Below are positions 56,771-64,000 of a stretch of DNA of 64,000 bases, piece after piece. The stretch is from Methylopila sp. 73B (GTDB taxonomy: Bacteria > Pseudomonadota > Alphaproteobacteria > Rhizobiales > Methylopilaceae), in the NCBI RefSeq assembly GCF_000526315.1, contig NZ_JAFV01000001.1:372001-436000 (forward strand), in the 5' to 3' direction. The position numbers were made by a program, and so were the translations under genes. The first letter of the stretch is position 1. The number at the start of each line of letters is the position of its first letter. The notes beneath the pieces are model-generated. The model worked only from the letters and a program-made list of their open reading frames with translations, did no database searches and had not been told where the DNA came from.

Positions 56771-57204
56771 GCCGCCCGCTTCGACTCGATCTGGTCCAGC
56801 GCGTCCACCACGGCGTCGAAGGTCAGCAGCGTCGAGGCGTGCCGGGCCTTGTACTCGCGGACGGGCTCAAGAACCTTGAGGTCCTCCCAGACGCCCTCGG
56901 GCGCCGGAGCGCCTTCCTTCAGCATCCGGCGCATGGCTTCGCGCACCGCGCGGAGCTCCTCGGCGGTGCGGCCGACGACGGTGCGCGCCATGATCGAGGA
57001 CGAGGCCTGGCCGAGCGCGCAGGCGCGCACCTCGTGGGCGAAGTCGGTGACGCGCTCGCCGTCGTAGGCGAGGTCGATGGTCACGGTGGAGCCGCAGAGC
57101 TTCGAGTGCGCGGTTGCGGTCGCGTCGGGCGCGGGCAGGCGGCCGATGCGCGGGATTTCAGCCGCGAGTTCGAGGATGCGGCGGTTGTAGATGTCGTCCA
57201 ACAT
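56767..57204 (-). CDS. IscU/NifU-like iron-sulphur scaffold protein, third Cys absent
   Basis: 145 aa. DDIYNRRILELAAEIPRIGR opens the fold. Cys 37 (SKLCGSTVTIDL) and Cys 62 (EVRACALGQASSSIMA) match the first two scaffold cysteines. Where the third is expected the sequence reads REYKARHASTLLTFDAV, without Cys. It is divergent from folE by 200 bp and overlaps yidD by 4 nt. A variant scaffold or a related SUF accessory protein. Confidence 0.8.
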   Translation of the reverse strand: MLDDIYNRRILELAAEIPRIGRLPAPDATATAHSKLCGSTVTIDLAYDGERVTDFAHEVRACALGQASSSIMARTVVGRTAEELRAVREAMRRMLKEGAPAPEGVWEDLKVLEPVREYKARHASTLLTFDAVVDALDQIESKRAA

Positions 57205-57407
57205 GGCTGACCAGCCCTTACGTCGACCAGGATGCGCGGATTGGCTCGATTGTCCCCGCGCGCCGATCGACTATATAGCGATCGAGGGAGACGCTCGCCA
57301 TGCGAGCCGGCGAAAGAGGCAGGAAGCTGTCGTTTCGTCGTGCTATGGTCTACGCATCTCCGCGCTGCGTAGCGGGGCCGTCGTGTGGCCCCGGCAAGAG
57401 GAAGCTC

Positions 57408-58058
57408 ATGGACGCTGTCGTTCAGCACCCGTTTGCCCGCGTTCCGATCCCCGCCCCCAAAGGCCACCAGACCACCCGCAAGCCGACGCGGGAGGAGGCC
57501 GAGGCTGCGGTGCGCACGCTCATCGCCTGGGCGGGCGACGATCCGGCGCGCGAGGGCCTCATCGACACCCCGAAGCGCGTGGTGAAGGCTTACGCCGAAC
57601 TGTTCGGCGGCTACGCCGAGAAGGCGGCCGACAGTCTCGAGCGCGTGTTCGAGGACGTGCAGGGCTACGACGACATGGTCGTGCTGCGCGACATCCCGTA
57701 TTTCTCGCACTGCGAGCACCACATGGTGCCGTTCTACGGCAAGGCGCATGTCGCCTATTACCCGTCGAACGGGGTCGTCGGCCTGTCGAAGATCGCGCGG
57801 GTGATCGACACCTACGCCCGTCGCCTTCAGACCCAGGAAGCGCTCACCGCGCAGATCACCGAGGCGATCGACGAGCACCTGAAGCCCCGCGGCGTCGCCG
57901 TGATGATCGAGGGCGAGCACATGTGCATGGCGATGCGCGGGATCCAGAAGCAGGGCGTGTCCACGGTGACCACGCAGTTCACCGGCGTGTTCCGCGACGA
58001 TCCGGCGGAGCAGGTGCGCTTCATCACGCTGGTGCGCGCCGCTCACACGCCGCGCTGA
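57408..58058 (+). CDS. folE: GTP cyclohydrolase I
   Basis: 216 aa from [20 protein letters not shown]; the in-frame region upstream to 57300 lacks a ribosome site, while AGAGGAAGC lies before 57408. Type I enzyme blocks: [40 protein letters not shown] (Zn Cys and His), [20 protein letters not shown] and [20 protein letters not shown]. It makes dihydroneopterin triphosphate for folate. hisI follows. Confidence 0.96.
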   Translation: MDAVVQHPFARVPIPAPKGHQTTRKPTREEAEAAVRTLIAWAGDDPAREGLIDTPKRVVKAYAELFGGYAEKAADSLERVFEDVQGYDDMVVLRDIPYFSHCEHHMVPFYGKAHVAYYPSNGVVGLSKIARVIDTYARRLQTQEALTAQITEAIDEHLKPRGVAVMIEGEHMCMAMRGIQKQGVSTVTTQFTGVFRDDPAEQVRFITLVRAAHTPR

Positions 58059-58146
58059 CGACGGCCGCCCGCCGGCGGCTCTTTCCTGCAGCCTCGTCGT
58101 TCCGCCCGGGCCCTCGTCGCCCGGAGCGGCGTTTGGATCTTCACCC

Positions 58147-58611
58147 GTGACCGACGCACCCGCTGCTTTCGCCGCCCGCGGCTCACATCACGAGGTCGAG
58201 GAAGGTCTCGGGTTCGCGCCGAAGTTCGACCGCGACGGGCTGATCGCCGCGATCGTGACGGACGCGGACGCCGGCGGCGTGCTGATGTTCGCCTACATGA
58301 ACGCCGAGGCGCTCAAGGCGACGATTGAGACCGGCGTCGCGCATTTCTGGTCACGGTCGCGCGGGGCGTTGTGGCGCAAGGGCGAGACCTCGGGCCACGA
58401 GATGGCGATCGTCGAACTCAGGGTCGACTGCGACCAGGACGCGCTCTGGCTCCGCGTCCGCGTCGCCGGGACCGGCGCGGCCTGCCACACCGGCCGCAAA
58501 TCGTGCTTCTACCGGGCGGCGCCGACGGGCCCCGACGCGCTCGGGGCGGCTTTGACGCCCGTGGACGACGCACGCCTGTTCGACCCGGCGGAGACGTACA
58601 AGACGGGCTGA
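58147..58611 (+). CDS. hisI: Phosphoribosyl-AMP cyclohydrolase
   Basis: 154 aa, GTG start. [60 protein letters not shown] then [20 protein letters not shown] and [11 protein letters not shown] carry the metal-binding Cys and His of the family. Third step of histidine synthesis. The monofunctional form (no HisE fusion) is usual in alphaproteobacteria. Confidence 0.95.
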   Translation: MTDAPAAFAARGSHHEVEEGLGFAPKFDRDGLIAAIVTDADAGGVLMFAYMNAEALKATIETGVAHFWSRSRGALWRKGETSGHEMAIVELRVDCDQDALWLRVRVAGTGAACHTGRKSCFYRAAPTGPDALGAALTPVDDARLFDPAETYKTG

Positions 58612-58684
58612 CCGGGCGACGCGAAGCCGTCGCACGGATGTCCTATGGAGCGCCCGCCGGCGGCGTCCGGCCGTTCGCGACGGA

Positions 58685-59704
58685 GTGCCCGGCCTGGTGT
58701 TTCCCAATCTTCCCTTCCGCCGCCACCCGTCGATCGCCGCGACGGAGCACGCCGACGCGCGCGAGCCGGACTCTCCGCGTCCGCCGTTGCTGGCGCTCGC
58801 TCTCGGCGGCGGCGCGGCGCGCGGCTGGTCGCACATCGGCGTTCTGCGCACGCTGGAGGCCGCCGGCATCCGGCCGGACATCATCGCCGGCACGTCCATC
58901 GGCGCCGTCGTCGGCGGGTGCTGGGCCGCGGGCCGGCTGGACGATCTCGAGGCCTGGGCCCGCTCGCTCACGCGGCGGCGGATGTTCGGCGTGCTGGACG
59001 TCAGCCTCGCCGGCGCCGGCCTCATCGGCGGCGGCAAGCTCCGCGCGCAGCTCGAATCCCAGCTCGGCGAAACCCGGATCGAAGACCTCGCCGCCCGCTT
59101 CGTGGCGATCTCGACCGAGTACGGCACTGGCCACGAGGTCTGGCTCGGCCGCGGCGACCTCGCGCTGGCGCTGCGGGCGTCCTACGCGTTGCCCGGCGTG
59201 TTCGAGCCCGTGCGGGTCGGGGGGCGCTGGCTGATGGACGGCGCGCTGGTGAACCCCGTTCCTGTCTCCGCCGCCCGCGCGCTCGGGGGGCGGGTCGTGG
59301 TCGCGGTCGGGCTGCAGTCGGAGATCTCGCCCCACGGGGCCGTGATCCAGACCTATGAGGCGACCGAGGGCGACGACGCCGTGGCGGCCGGGGTGACGCG
59401 GGCGCGCCGGCGTCTGCGTCTGCGCCGCAACCGTTCGAAGGAAGGGACGCCGCCGCCGGCCGCGGACCGCACGCCGGGCGCTCCCGGCATCGCGCGGGTG
59501 ATGGTTCAGGCCTACAACATCACACAGGATCGCATCTCGCGGTCGCGGCTCGCGGGCGACCCGCCCGACGTGATGATCGGCCCGCGGCTGAGCGGCATCG
59601 GCCTGTTCGAATTCCACCGCGCGGAAGAAGCGATCCGGCTCGGCGCCGAAGCCGCGGAACGCTCGCTTGACGCCATCCGCGACGCGCTGCGCGCCTTCGC
59701 CTGA
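58685..59704 (+). CDS. Patatin-like phospholipase (RssA type)
   Basis: 339 aa, GTG start. Oxyanion loop LALGGGAARGWSHIGVL (41-47 GGGAARG), nucleophile Ser 71 in IAGTSIGAVVGGCW, catalytic Asp in RWLMDGALVNPVPV. The C-terminal 110 residues are Arg-rich then helical. A Ser/Asp lipid acyl hydrolase; the physiological substrate is unknown. Convergent with the exported-protein gene, 9 bp apart. Confidence 0.9.
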   Translation: MPGLVFPNLPFRRHPSIAATEHADAREPDSPRPPLLALALGGGAARGWSHIGVLRTLEAAGIRPDIIAGTSIGAVVGGCWAAGRLDDLEAWARSLTRRRMFGVLDVSLAGAGLIGGGKLRAQLESQLGETRIEDLAARFVAISTEYGTGHEVWLGRGDLALALRASYALPGVFEPVRVGGRWLMDGALVNPVPVSAARALGGRVVVAVGLQSEISPHGAVIQTYEATEGDDAVAAGVTRARRRLRLRRNRSKEGTPPPAADRTPGAPGIARVMVQAYNITQDRISRSRLAGDPPDVMIGPRLSGIGLFEFHRAEEAIRLGAEAAERSLDAIRDALRAFA

Positions 59705-59713
59705 GCGGAGACG

Positions 59714-60907
59714 TCAGTTCAGCGTGAGTTCGACCGTCGCGTCGAACCCTGCGCGCACCGAGAAGTTCTGCTGGAACATCTTGCCGTCGTGCCGGGCGAT
59801 CGCGGTGTAGTCGCCCTCCGACAGCACGATCGGCGGCAACTGGCCGATTGACTCGCGGATGACGTCGCCCCCGGGGGTCAGCACCGTCCAAGACGTGTTC
59901 TTCACCTCGGCCCCGCCCGCGGCGCGGACCAGCCGCAGCGTCATCCGCGCGGCTTTGTGGTGCACCTGCGCCTCGACGAGCTTGCCTGCGGCCACGTCGA
60001 GGTCGACCTCGACGATGGCGTTGGCGTCGCCATAGGCGGAGACCACGTGGTATTGGCCTGCGGGCACGCGCAGCAGCGCGCCCGGACGGACGTTCTCCGC
60101 GACCGTTCGGGTGACGCCGGCGTCGTTGCGGGTGAGCGTGAAGCCGACCCGGTCGGGCGGCACGCGCGCGTCGCCGACGAAGGCCGCGAGCCGGATCGCG
60201 CCAGCGGGCAGCGACATGGTCGTGTCGGTGGGATGGTCGGGCGCGACGGAGACGTAGCGCGCCGTGCTGACGAGGCCGTAGACCGCGTGCACCACGTAGC
60301 CGCCGGGATCGAGATCGAACCGCGGGGCGGCGTCGCTGGATTCGGCCACCAGCAGATGCTCGCCGTTCATGTCGGGCTGGTCGGTGAACACCCGCCACTT
60401 CACCCCGTTCGGGACCTTCGCGCCCTTGTCGCCGAAGGTCGCCGCAAGGTGCAGCGGCTGCTTGACGATCGGCGCTGCGATTGCCGGCGTTGGCGCGTCC
60501 TCCAGCGTGGGCGTGACGGGCGTCGGCTGCGCGCCCGGCCGCGGCGCCGGGGTGAGATGCGGAAGTTTCAGGCCCTTGAGAACGTCGTGCTCCGGCAGGC
60601 CGCGGGAGCCGATGTCCGGCCCGCCGAAGCCGGGCGGCGGCGAGGGCATGGGGGGAGGGCCGATCTCGCCGAGTTTCGGGGGCGCGAGGAGGTTCATGCG
60701 CCCCGTGATCTCGCCGCCGTAGCTGAATCCGCCCTTGCCGCGCTCGGCTGGCCCGCGATCGCCGCCGGCCGCGGCCTTGCCATCCTCAGCGAGGGCCGGC
60801 GCGACTGCTCCCGCGAGGCCGAGCGCCAGCACGAGACGCGCGACGACGGTGCAGGCGGAGGAGCGACGATCACCCATCCCATGGCGATGCCATCGCCGGC
60901 CCGCCAT
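59714..60907 (-). CDS. Exported protein of unknown function with repeated beta domains
   Basis: 397 aa from MAGRRWHRHGMGDRRSSACT, or shorter from the second Met (60877). Signal peptide VVARLVLALGLAGAVAPALA. A Pro/Gly-rich linker (PPPMPSPPPGFGGPD) precedes three or four beta-sandwich-like repeats, each ending in a 'G-x-Y-x-v-x-a' strand (DPGGYVVHAVYGL, PAGQYHVVSAYGD, SEGDYTAIARHDG). Repeats of this type are seen in carboxypeptidase-regulatory or Ig-like folds. It is probably periplasmic; function unknown. Confidence 0.65.
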   Translation of the reverse strand: MAGRRWHRHGMGDRRSSACTVVARLVLALGLAGAVAPALAEDGKAAAGGDRGPAERGKGGFSYGGEITGRMNLLAPPKLGEIGPPPMPSPPPGFGGPDIGSRGLPEHDVLKGLKLPHLTPAPRPGAQPTPVTPTLEDAPTPAIAAPIVKQPLHLAATFGDKGAKVPNGVKWRVFTDQPDMNGEHLLVAESSDAAPRFDLDPGGYVVHAVYGLVSTARYVSVAPDHPTDTTMSLPAGAIRLAAFVGDARVPPDRVGFTLTRNDAGVTRTVAENVRPGALLRVPAGQYHVVSAYGDANAIVEVDLDVAAGKLVEAQVHHKAARMTLRLVRAAGGAEVKNTSWTVLTPGGDVIRESIGQLPPIVLSEGDYTAIARHDGKMFQQNFSVRAGFDATVELTLN

Positions 60908-60999
60908 TGCAAGTCCGCTCCCCTGCTGCGCGCCATGCGTTGCGCGGCGGGGCCCGGCGTGCGATGGCCGCGCCATAGTCCAAAGGAGACAGCGATCCC

Positions 61000-61581
61000 A
61001 TGACTGGACCCGCCCCCGACGCCCTCGATCTCCTGAGCGCGCGCCGCTCCGTGCCCGCCAACGCGCTCGCCGAGCCCGGCCCTTCGGCCGCGGAGCTCGA
61101 GCGCATCCTGACCGTCGCCGCCCGCGTGCCGGACCACGGCAAGCTCGCGCCTTGGCGCTTCATCGTGATCGAGGGCGAGGCGCGCAAGGCGCTCGACCTG
61201 AAGCTCGCAGCCCTGCTCAAGGCGCAACAGCCGGAGCTGTCCCCCGCGCGCATCGCCGCGCAGGAGAACAATTTCTCGGCCTCGGCGGTCGTGGTGGCGG
61301 TGGTCAGCACGGCGGCCCCCCACGTGAAGATTCCGGAATGGGAGCAGGTGCTGTCCGCCGGCGCCGTCTGCATGAATCTGACGATCGCCGCCAACGCGCT
61401 CGGCTACGGCGCGCAGTGGCTGAGCGGCTGGGCCGCCTACGACGCGGAGGCTTGCGCGGCGATCGGCCTGACGCCCGCCGAGAAGGTCGCCGGCTTCCTG
61501 CACCTCGGCACGCCGAAGGAGCGGCTCCCCGACCGTCCGCGGCCCGATCTGGCCGAGATCGTCACGCGCTGGTCGGCCTGA
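61000..61581 (+). CDS. Nitroreductase-family flavoenzyme (YdjA type)
   Basis: 193 aa. DLLSARRSVPANALAEPGPS, RVPDHGKLAPWRFIVIEGEA, SAGAVCMNLTIAANALGYGA then QWLSGWAAYD match the small nitroreductases that bind FMN and use NAD(P)H. The R-R-S and W-R-F blocks are FMN contacts. The in vivo substrate is unknown. A flavin reductase gene follows 4 bp later, suggesting a two-gene unit. Confidence 0.88.
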   Translation: MTGPAPDALDLLSARRSVPANALAEPGPSAAELERILTVAARVPDHGKLAPWRFIVIEGEARKALDLKLAALLKAQQPELSPARIAAQENNFSASAVVVAVVSTAAPHVKIPEWEQVLSAGAVCMNLTIAANALGYGAQWLSGWAAYDAEACAAIGLTPAEKVAGFLHLGTPKERLPDRPRPDLAEIVTRWSA

Positions 61582-61584
61582 GCG

Positions 61585-62190
61585 ATGACCCATTTCTATG
61601 AGCCCTCGAAGGGCCACGGCCTGCCGCACGATCCGTTCAAGGCCATCGTCGCGCCGCGGCCGATCGGCTGGATCTCGACCGTGGACGCTGCCGGCGTCCC
61701 GAACCTCGCGCCCTACAGCTTCTTCAACGGCGTCTGCGACAGCCCGCCAATGGTGATGTTCTCATCCGGCGGGCGGAAGCACTCGGTGGCCAACGTGGAG
61801 GCGACCGGCGAGTTCGTGTGCAACTTCGCGAGCCATGCGCTGCGCGAGGCGATGAACCTCAGCTCGGCGCTGGTCGGGCCCGAGGTGAACGAGTTCGAGC
61901 TGGCGGGTCTGGAGGCCGCTCCGTCGCGGCTGGTCCGCGCGCCGCGGGTGAAGGCGAGCCCCGCTGCGCTCGAATGCAAGGCGCTCAGCGTGACGGAGCT
62001 CAAGGGCGTCGACGGCGCCGCGACCAACCGTTTCATGGTGATCGGGCAGGTGGTCGGCGTTCACATCGAAGAGGCGTTCCTCACGGAGGGGCTGTTCGAT
62101 CTCGCCAAGGCCGGAGCCTTGGCCCGCTGCGGCTACCTCGACTACGCCTCGGTGTTCGAGACCTTCGCGATGGAGCGGCCGAAGGGGTGA
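61585..62190 (+). CDS. Flavin reductase family protein
   Basis: 201 aa. VAPRPIGWISTVDAAGVPNL, APYSFFNGVCDSPPMVMFSS and EFVCNFASHALREAMNLSSA are the split-barrel FMN-binding blocks of the flavin-reductase-like family. Such proteins reduce or bind flavin, often for monooxygenases. It is paired with the nitroreductase. Confidence 0.88.
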   Translation: MTHFYEPSKGHGLPHDPFKAIVAPRPIGWISTVDAAGVPNLAPYSFFNGVCDSPPMVMFSSGGRKHSVANVEATGEFVCNFASHALREAMNLSSALVGPEVNEFELAGLEAAPSRLVRAPRVKASPAALECKALSVTELKGVDGAATNRFMVIGQVVGVHIEEAFLTEGLFDLAKAGALARCGYLDYASVFETFAMERPKG

Positions 62191-62200
62191 GGCCGAGCCG

Positions 62201-62893
62201 TCAGCCCGCGATCTCCCGCACGATCCGAAGCTGCTCCGTAGTCGTCACGAGCTTGGCCGTGAAGCCGTCCCGCAGCGCTTCGCGGCACTCCTGACGAAAG
62301 GCGTCGCCGTCCTCGGACGACGACGTATCGATCGCGGGGACGCCGGCGGCGGCCGCTGCGATCAGAACGAGGCTGCGGGCTTGGGCGAGCGGCGGGAGAA
62401 GCCTTCCCTCGGCGTTGCGCAGGACGGCCGCGCCGAGATCGGCCCGCAGCGCGTCGGCGTCCCAGGCGAGCCCGGCCAGCCGCGGCGTGGCGCCGACGAG
62501 GCTGCGAAGCTCCAGCAAGCCGTGCGCCGTCGTGACCTCCGCCACGACCCGCGTCGCGCCGTCCGCACGGCCCATGCGCGCCTCGGCGACCGCCAGCAGC
62601 GCTGCGAGATGGCCGAGGTCGGCTCCCGTGCGGACGCCGCTAAGCAGCGCCGCCTGGGCTCCTGCGGCGACGCAGCGCTCGACGTCCGCGAAGGCGATCT
62701 CGCCGGCGACCAGCGAGACAGGGACCAGCAGCGTTTCGACGCGAGTCTCTGCCGACGTCGCTGCGCCCGCCAGAACGCCGTCGGCATCCCGTGTCGGGAA
62801 GGTCGCTATCACGGCCAAACGAGGTCCTCCCGCGGCCCCGGACGGCCTCGGGCTCTTGGCCTCGTACGGGGCCGTTAAGGCGGGATTAACCAT
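62201..62893 (-). CDS. HpcH/HpaI aldolase or CitE-like protein (tentative)
   Basis: 230 aa if started at ATG 62893; an alternative ATG at 62962 would share its bases with the start of the divergent gene. It reads as an Ala-rich alpha/beta barrel: RLAVIATFPTRDADGVLAGA, LLVPVSLVAGEIAFADVERC, VVAEVTTAHGLLELRSLVGA, PRLAGLAWDADALRADLGAA then VLIAAAAAGVPAIDTSSSED. The last two blocks resemble CitE/HpcH proteins (substrate-binding D and 'P-x-I-D'). Catalytic residues are not certain. Confidence 0.55.
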   Translation of the reverse strand: MVNPALTAPYEAKSPRPSGAAGGPRLAVIATFPTRDADGVLAGAATSAETRVETLLVPVSLVAGEIAFADVERCVAAGAQAALLSGVRTGADLGHLAALLAVAEARMGRADGATRVVAEVTTAHGLLELRSLVGATPRLAGLAWDADALRADLGAAVLRNAEGRLLPPLAQARSLVLIAAAAAGVPAIDTSSSEDGDAFRQECREALRDGFTAKLVTTTEQLRIVREIAG

Positions 62894-62960
62894 ATCGGCG
62901 CGATCTTCGCCAAGACGCTCGGACAGGGCGCCGGTTGCGTCGAGGGGGCGTACGAACGAC

Positions 62961-64000
62961 ATGGAGCTGTTGTCTCCGTCCGAGGCTGCCGGCCGGGTGA
63001 AGGCCGCGCTGAAAGGCGCCGCCGACGCGACGGGGGCGGGTTTTGATTATCTGCTCCGGACGGCGCAACGCGAGTCCTCGCTCAATCCCTCCGCCAAGGC
63101 GCCGACCTCGTCGGCCCGCGGGCTGTTCCAGTTCATCGACCAGACCTGGCTTCAGGTCCTGAAGGAGGACGGGCCGAGCCTCGGCCTCGCCGCCGAGGCC
63201 GCCGACGTGTCGAAGAGCGCGTCGGGCCGCTATGTCGTGGCGGATCCCACCCGCAAGGCCGAACTGCTGGCGCTGCGCGACGATCCGAACGCCGCGGCTT
63301 TGCTCGCCGGCGCCTTCACCCGCCGCAACGCCCAGACGCTGACGTCCGAGCTCGGCCGCGCGCCGACCGAAGGCGAGCTCTACGTCGCGCATTTCCTCGG
63401 CGCGCGCGGGGCGGTCGATCTGGTGAAGCTCGCGACCGCGACCCCGAACGCCTCCGCGGCCGACGCCTTTCCCCTGCAGGCGGGCAGCAACCGGGCGATC
63501 TTCTACGACCGCGGACGGGAGCGCACGGCCTCGGAGGTCTACGCCCGCCTGACGACCGGCGGAAGCGCCGTCGCCACGACCGCCGCAGCGCCCGCGACCG
63601 CCACGGCGGCGCTCGCTTTGCAGCAGACGGCCGACCCGACCGACTACGGCCCGTTCCGCGCGGAGAACGACGGCAAGGCGTTCCATTCGCTGTTCCAGAC
63701 GGGCCGGCGCTCGCCGGTCGCGGCCTATGTGTCCCAGACATGGTCGTCGCTCGGGGCGGCGGGCCTCGCCTCCGACGCCGGAAGCCGGACGGCCGCGCCG
63801 TCCGCGACGACCCAGCAGTCGGTCGCGCGCGCTTACGCGGCTCCCGCGCCGACCGCTGCGACGACCGCATCCGCCGCCGTGACGACTGACGTCCGGCCGG
63901 CGGACGTCGTCGCCGCCCAGGCCGCCACGAAGTCGCGCCGTCGGGCGGTGCGGGCGGCGCTCGCCGCCTCGGCGGCTCCGCTCGATCTCGCCAGCTTCCG
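62961..64000 (+). CDS. Lytic transglycosylase-like protein, 3' end outside the window
   Basis: At least 346 aa with no stop before the window end. ATGAGFDYLLRTAQRESSLN followed by KAPTSSARGLFQFIDQTWLQ is the SLT catalytic opening: Glu in QRESSLN and the A-R-G-L-F-Q-F run. AHFLGARGAVDLVKLATATP matches the later active-site block. The C-terminal visible part is Ala/Thr-rich and low-complexity. No signal peptide is evident. It probably trims peptidoglycan, perhaps for flagellar or secretion assembly. Divergent from the aldolase-like gene. Confidence 0.75.
   Translation, partial: MELLSPSEAAGRVKAALKGAADATGAGFDYLLRTAQRESSLNPSAKAPTSSARGLFQFIDQTWLQVLKEDGPSLGLAAEAADVSKSASGRYVVADPTRKAELLALRDDPNAAALLAGAFTRRNAQTLTSELGRAPTEGELYVAHFLGARGAVDLVKLATATPNASAADAFPLQAGSNRAIFYDRGRERTASEVYARLTTGGSAVATTAAAPATATAALALQQTADPTDYGPFRAENDGKAFHSLFQTGRRSPVAAYVSQTWSSLGAAGLASDAGSRTAAPSATTQQSVARAYAAPAPTAATTASAAVTTDVRPADVVAAQAATKSRRRAVRAALAASAAPLDLASF

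Noticed and set aside
54452-57067. 871-codon frame antisense to thrS, yidD and the IscU-like gene
   Set aside because: The longest open frame in the window, but exactly antisense to three conserved genes and without any recognisable domain.

Overview
The window is GC-rich DNA from an alphaproteobacterium, most likely of the order Hyphomicrobiales (Rhizobiales). Evidence is the LdtR/L,D-transpeptidase pair, the glyA-nrdR-ribD-ribE-ribH-nusB run, a DUF6898 gene, a PAS_5 protein and a bacterial transglutaminase-like cysteine peptidase. The genus cannot be fixed from sequence alone. The window is three blocks: a short chromosomal left flank (1-1005), a complete tailed prophage of about 42.1 kb (1006-43138), and a chromosomal right flank (43139-64000).

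PROPHAGE BOUNDARIES. The prophage sits in the 3' end of the MarR-family gene ldtR. The last 29 bp of ldtR (1006-1034) recur with 4 mismatches, all synonymous, immediately downstream of the integrase (43110-43138), so the phage supplies a replacement gene end that keeps the LdtR protein intact. The gene beyond the right end is an L,D-transpeptidase, the known partner and target of LdtR in related bacteria, so the phage has separated a regulator from its target by 42 kb.

PROPHAGE LAYOUT. 1.2-3.1 kb: leftward cluster of small early genes. 3.2-5.5 kb: H-NS-like protein, DUF2971 protein and small genes. 5.7-7.7 kb: nuclease-fold protein and replication-type genes. 7.7-14.4 kb: accessory genes mixed with early genes (DUF4238 protein, exported Cys-containing protein, SSB-like protein, DUF551-like protein, an unrecognised two-gene unit with a pentapeptide-repeat protein, and an AbiC-type abortive-infection membrane protein). 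14.5-17.1 kb: tail fibre with a collagen-like stretch and a glycine-rich head. 17.1-34.3 kb: terminase, portal, capsid, head-tail joining, siphovirus tail with a predicted -1 frameshift in the tail chaperone, tape measure, hub and fibres. 34.2-35.9 kb: lysis cassette (GH108 endolysin, Rz with Rz1 embedded, holin candidates). 36.0-40.2 kb: a conjugation-type module (ArdC with an in-frame stop, a VirD4/TraG-like coupling ATPase, a MobA/MobL relaxase and a candidate oriT). 40.3-43.1 kb: small genes, an excisionase-like HTH gene and a tyrosine integrase.

MOST UNUSUAL POINTS. (1) A head-and-tail prophage carries relaxase, coupling protein, antirestriction remnant and a plausible oriT, as if it could be mobilised by conjugation as well as packaged. 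(2) At least a dozen phage genes share a start signal, GAAAG(C/A) followed by 6-8 nt and often a TTG or GTG start; this would pair with the extreme 3' tail of 16S rRNA. (3) Two divergent early promoter regions share a 16-bp operator-like sequence, yet no classical repressor gene is recognisable.

RIGHT FLANK. ldtP; DUF6898; glyA; nrdR-ribD-ribE-ribH-nusB (riboflavin synthesis and transcription antitermination); cysteine peptidase, PilZ and PAS_5 genes; rhomboid protease; CBS protein; thrS-yidD-IscU-like unit read leftward; folE; hisI; patatin-like phospholipase; nitroreductase; flavin reductase; and a lytic-transglycosylase-like gene cut by the window end.
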